The notes beneath the pieces are model-generated. The model was not told where the DNA came from and searched no databases. It worked only from the letters and a program-made list of their open reading frames with translations. From SZUA-584 sp964441275 (GTDB lineage Bacteria > Bacillota > Clostridia > Christensenellales > SZUA-584): DNA of 50,268 nt. Both the position numbers and the translations under genes were made by a program. Of this stretch, positions 49,759-50,268 are shown piece by piece. The stretch lies in assembly GCA_964441275.1 (NCBI GenBank), contig CAYTUG010000015.1, forward strand, positions 1-50,268, given 5' to 3'. Position 1 is the first letter of the stretch. Each line of letters starts with the position of its first letter.

Positions 49759-49834
49759 TGGCTGGGGTGGCAGGATTTGAACCTACGAATGCGGGAGTCA
49801 AAGTCCCGTGCCTTCACCGCTTGGCTACACCCCA
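49759..49834 (-). tRNA. tRNA-Gln (anticodon TTG)
   Basis: Acceptor TGGGGTG/CACCCCA, anticodon stem CGGGA/TCCCG with loop CTTTGAC (anticodon TTG), T-loop TTCAAAT, discriminator G and encoded CCA. Confidence 0.96.
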
Positions 49835-49844
49835 ACTGTTTTAA

Positions 49845-49922
49845 TGGGGTGAGTAGTGGGATTTGAACCCACGGCCTCCAGGGCCACAACCTGGCGCTCT
49901 AACCAACTGAGCTATACCCACC
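49845..49922 (-). tRNA. tRNA-His (anticodon GTG)
   Basis: Acceptor GTGGGTA/TACTCAC with the extra 5' G (position -1, base 49922) opposite C73, which is the tRNA-His identity element; anticodon stem CCAGG/CCTGG with loop TTGTGGC (anticodon GTG); CCA encoded. Confidence 0.96.
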
Positions 49923-49926
49923 GCGC

Positions 49927-50003
49927 TGGCGCGCCTGCAGGGACTCGAACCCCGGGCACACGGCTTAGAAGGCCGTTGCTCTATCCTGCTGAGCTACAGG
50001 CGC
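49927..50003 (-). tRNA. tRNA-Arg (anticodon TCT)
   Basis: Acceptor GCGCCTG/CAGGCGC, D-arm GCTCAGCAGGATAGAGC, anticodon stem ACGGC/GCCGT with loop CTTCTAA (anticodon TCT), T-loop TTCGAGT, discriminator G and encoded CCA. It is first in the four-tRNA unit. Confidence 0.96.
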
Positions 50004-50044
50004 CTGTCTGACGGCCTGCAACATCGTCCAGCCGACAAGACGGA

Positions 50045-50073
50045 ATTTTATCATAATACCGTACCGATGTCAA
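50045..50073 (-). promoter_or_regulatory. Promoter of the tRNA operon
   Basis: TTGACA (complement of 50068-50073), a 17-bp spacer and TAAAAT (complement of 50045-50050) lie about 40 bp upstream of tRNA-Arg(TCT) and read into the four tRNAs. Confidence 0.75.
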
Positions 50074-50150
50074 TAACTTAAGGGCGCTTTTTTCTGCTCT
50101 GTTGTAGGACTACAATACATATTGGACAAAAGAACCTTGAAAATAAAAGG

Positions 50151-50220
50151 TGCAGGAGTTAGCTCATGGGGTATTGTTGAGTTGTAAAACAAAAACATAC
50201 CGAAAGGAGCCAATCCTGCA
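50151..50220 (+). promoter_or_regulatory. Fold-back structure around the transposase ribosome binding site
   Basis: TGCAGGAGTTAGCTC (50151-50165) is nearly complementary to GAGCCAATCCTGCA (50207-50220). The right arm contains the end of the AAAGGAGC Shine-Dalgarno (50203-50210) and abuts the ATG, so pairing would hide the start. Confidence 0.5.
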
Positions 50221-50268
50221 TGAATAACATAACACAAGACATGAAGTATCGGCAATCCCTTGTTTCAT
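50220..50268 (+). CDS. 5' end of a transposase-like gene, cut by the window edge
   Basis: An ATG at 50220 with AAAGGAG nine bases upstream opens a frame beginning MNNITQDMKYRQSLVS that runs off the window. This opening resembles helix-turn-helix transposases of the IS3/IS481-like type found in Clostridia, where a DMKYRQSL motif starts the DNA-binding domain. Only 16 codons are available, so the family is tentative. Confidence 0.5.
   Translation, partial: MNNITQDMKYRQSLVS

Larger units (their letters stand above)
50100..50268 (+). mobile_element. Left end of an insertion sequence, cut by the window
   Basis: The segment begins with a small dyad (TTGTAG-GA-CTACAA, 50102-50115), followed by an untranslated stretch and the start of a transposase-like gene. 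Its sequence (GGACAAAAGAACCTTGAAAA) resembles ends of IS elements common in Clostridia. The exact left boundary and the right end are not visible. Confidence 0.5.

Noticed and set aside
47775..50003. A prophage anchored at the tRNA cluster.
   Set aside because: Only the holin and endolysin are phage-like; no integrase, capsid, terminase or attachment repeat of a tRNA 3' end was seen in the window.

Overview
The window looks like a chromosome segment of an anaerobic, endospore-forming member of the Clostridia, probably an uncultured lineage. The support is the spore-coat operon cotJA-cotJB-cotJC, two CotF-type coat proteins, the sporulation genes yqfC and yqfD, the Firmicutes gene order phoH / HD phosphodiesterase / ybeY / cdd / era / recO, strong AGGAGG-type ribosome binding sites, and a two-gene SufC/SufB-like (SmsCB) Fe-S system typical of anaerobes. 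Base composition looks even, with no obvious large foreign island; mobile DNA is limited to a decayed serine recombinase, the left end of an insertion sequence at the right edge, and possibly a repeat-bounded leucine-rich-repeat (LRR) cassette.

Layout. 1-530: an XRE regulator with an overlapping promoter/operator and the first codons of the next gene. 535-2540: an unknown membrane protein and the cotJ operon. 2700-5010: a divergent reductase/TetR pair, a recombinase relic and tRNA-Arg(CCG). 5250-8470: YjzC-like protein, a DNA glycosylase, SmsCB, and a small orphan protein behind a c-di-GMP-I riboswitch with a terminator. 8590-16290: cell-wall enzymes, a cupin, YyaL, a DUF134 / DUF5320 / Nbp35-Mrp module, an NlpC/P60 lipoprotein and a DacF-like protein lacking the KTG lysine. 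16345-21346: two large LRR surface proteins flanked by a 33-bp direct repeat. 21374-29759: an operon with all seven shikimate steps plus tyrA and pheA. 29880-39750 (minus strand): the recO-to-rpsU housekeeping cluster and coat genes. 39847-44193: recX, birA, an S58 peptidase, acpS, nnr. 44218-47580: E1 alpha/beta of a 2-oxoacid dehydrogenase and a PrsA/SurA-like lipoprotein. 47775-49274: a phage-type holin and endolysin. 49674-50003: tRNAs Arg(TCT), His(GTG), Gln(TTG), Lys(TTT). 50100-50268: start of an insertion sequence.

The most striking signal is upstream of the aromatic operon. A good promoter is followed by a 36-codon ORF in which 10 of 16 consecutive codons are Phe or Tyr, then by mutually exclusive hairpins and an intrinsic terminator just before aroF. 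This is the architecture of ribosome-mediated attenuation sensing Phe and Tyr, where a T-box would be the usual expectation in Clostridia; no T-box motif is visible. The operon then encodes DAHP synthase, prephenate dehydrogenase, AroB, AroA, AroC, chorismate mutase/prephenate dehydratase, a fused AroE-AroK and AroQ, so one leader would control the whole route from E4P/PEP to prephenate, phenylpyruvate and hydroxyphenylpyruvate.

Other notable signals are the c-di-GMP OFF-type switch in front of an unrecognised 98-residue protein, the repeat-bounded LRR pair, the catalytically doubtful DacF homologue, and a lone holin/endolysin pair beside a tRNA cluster with no other phage genes. All functional statements rest on motif recognition and gene context by eye; no database search was run.
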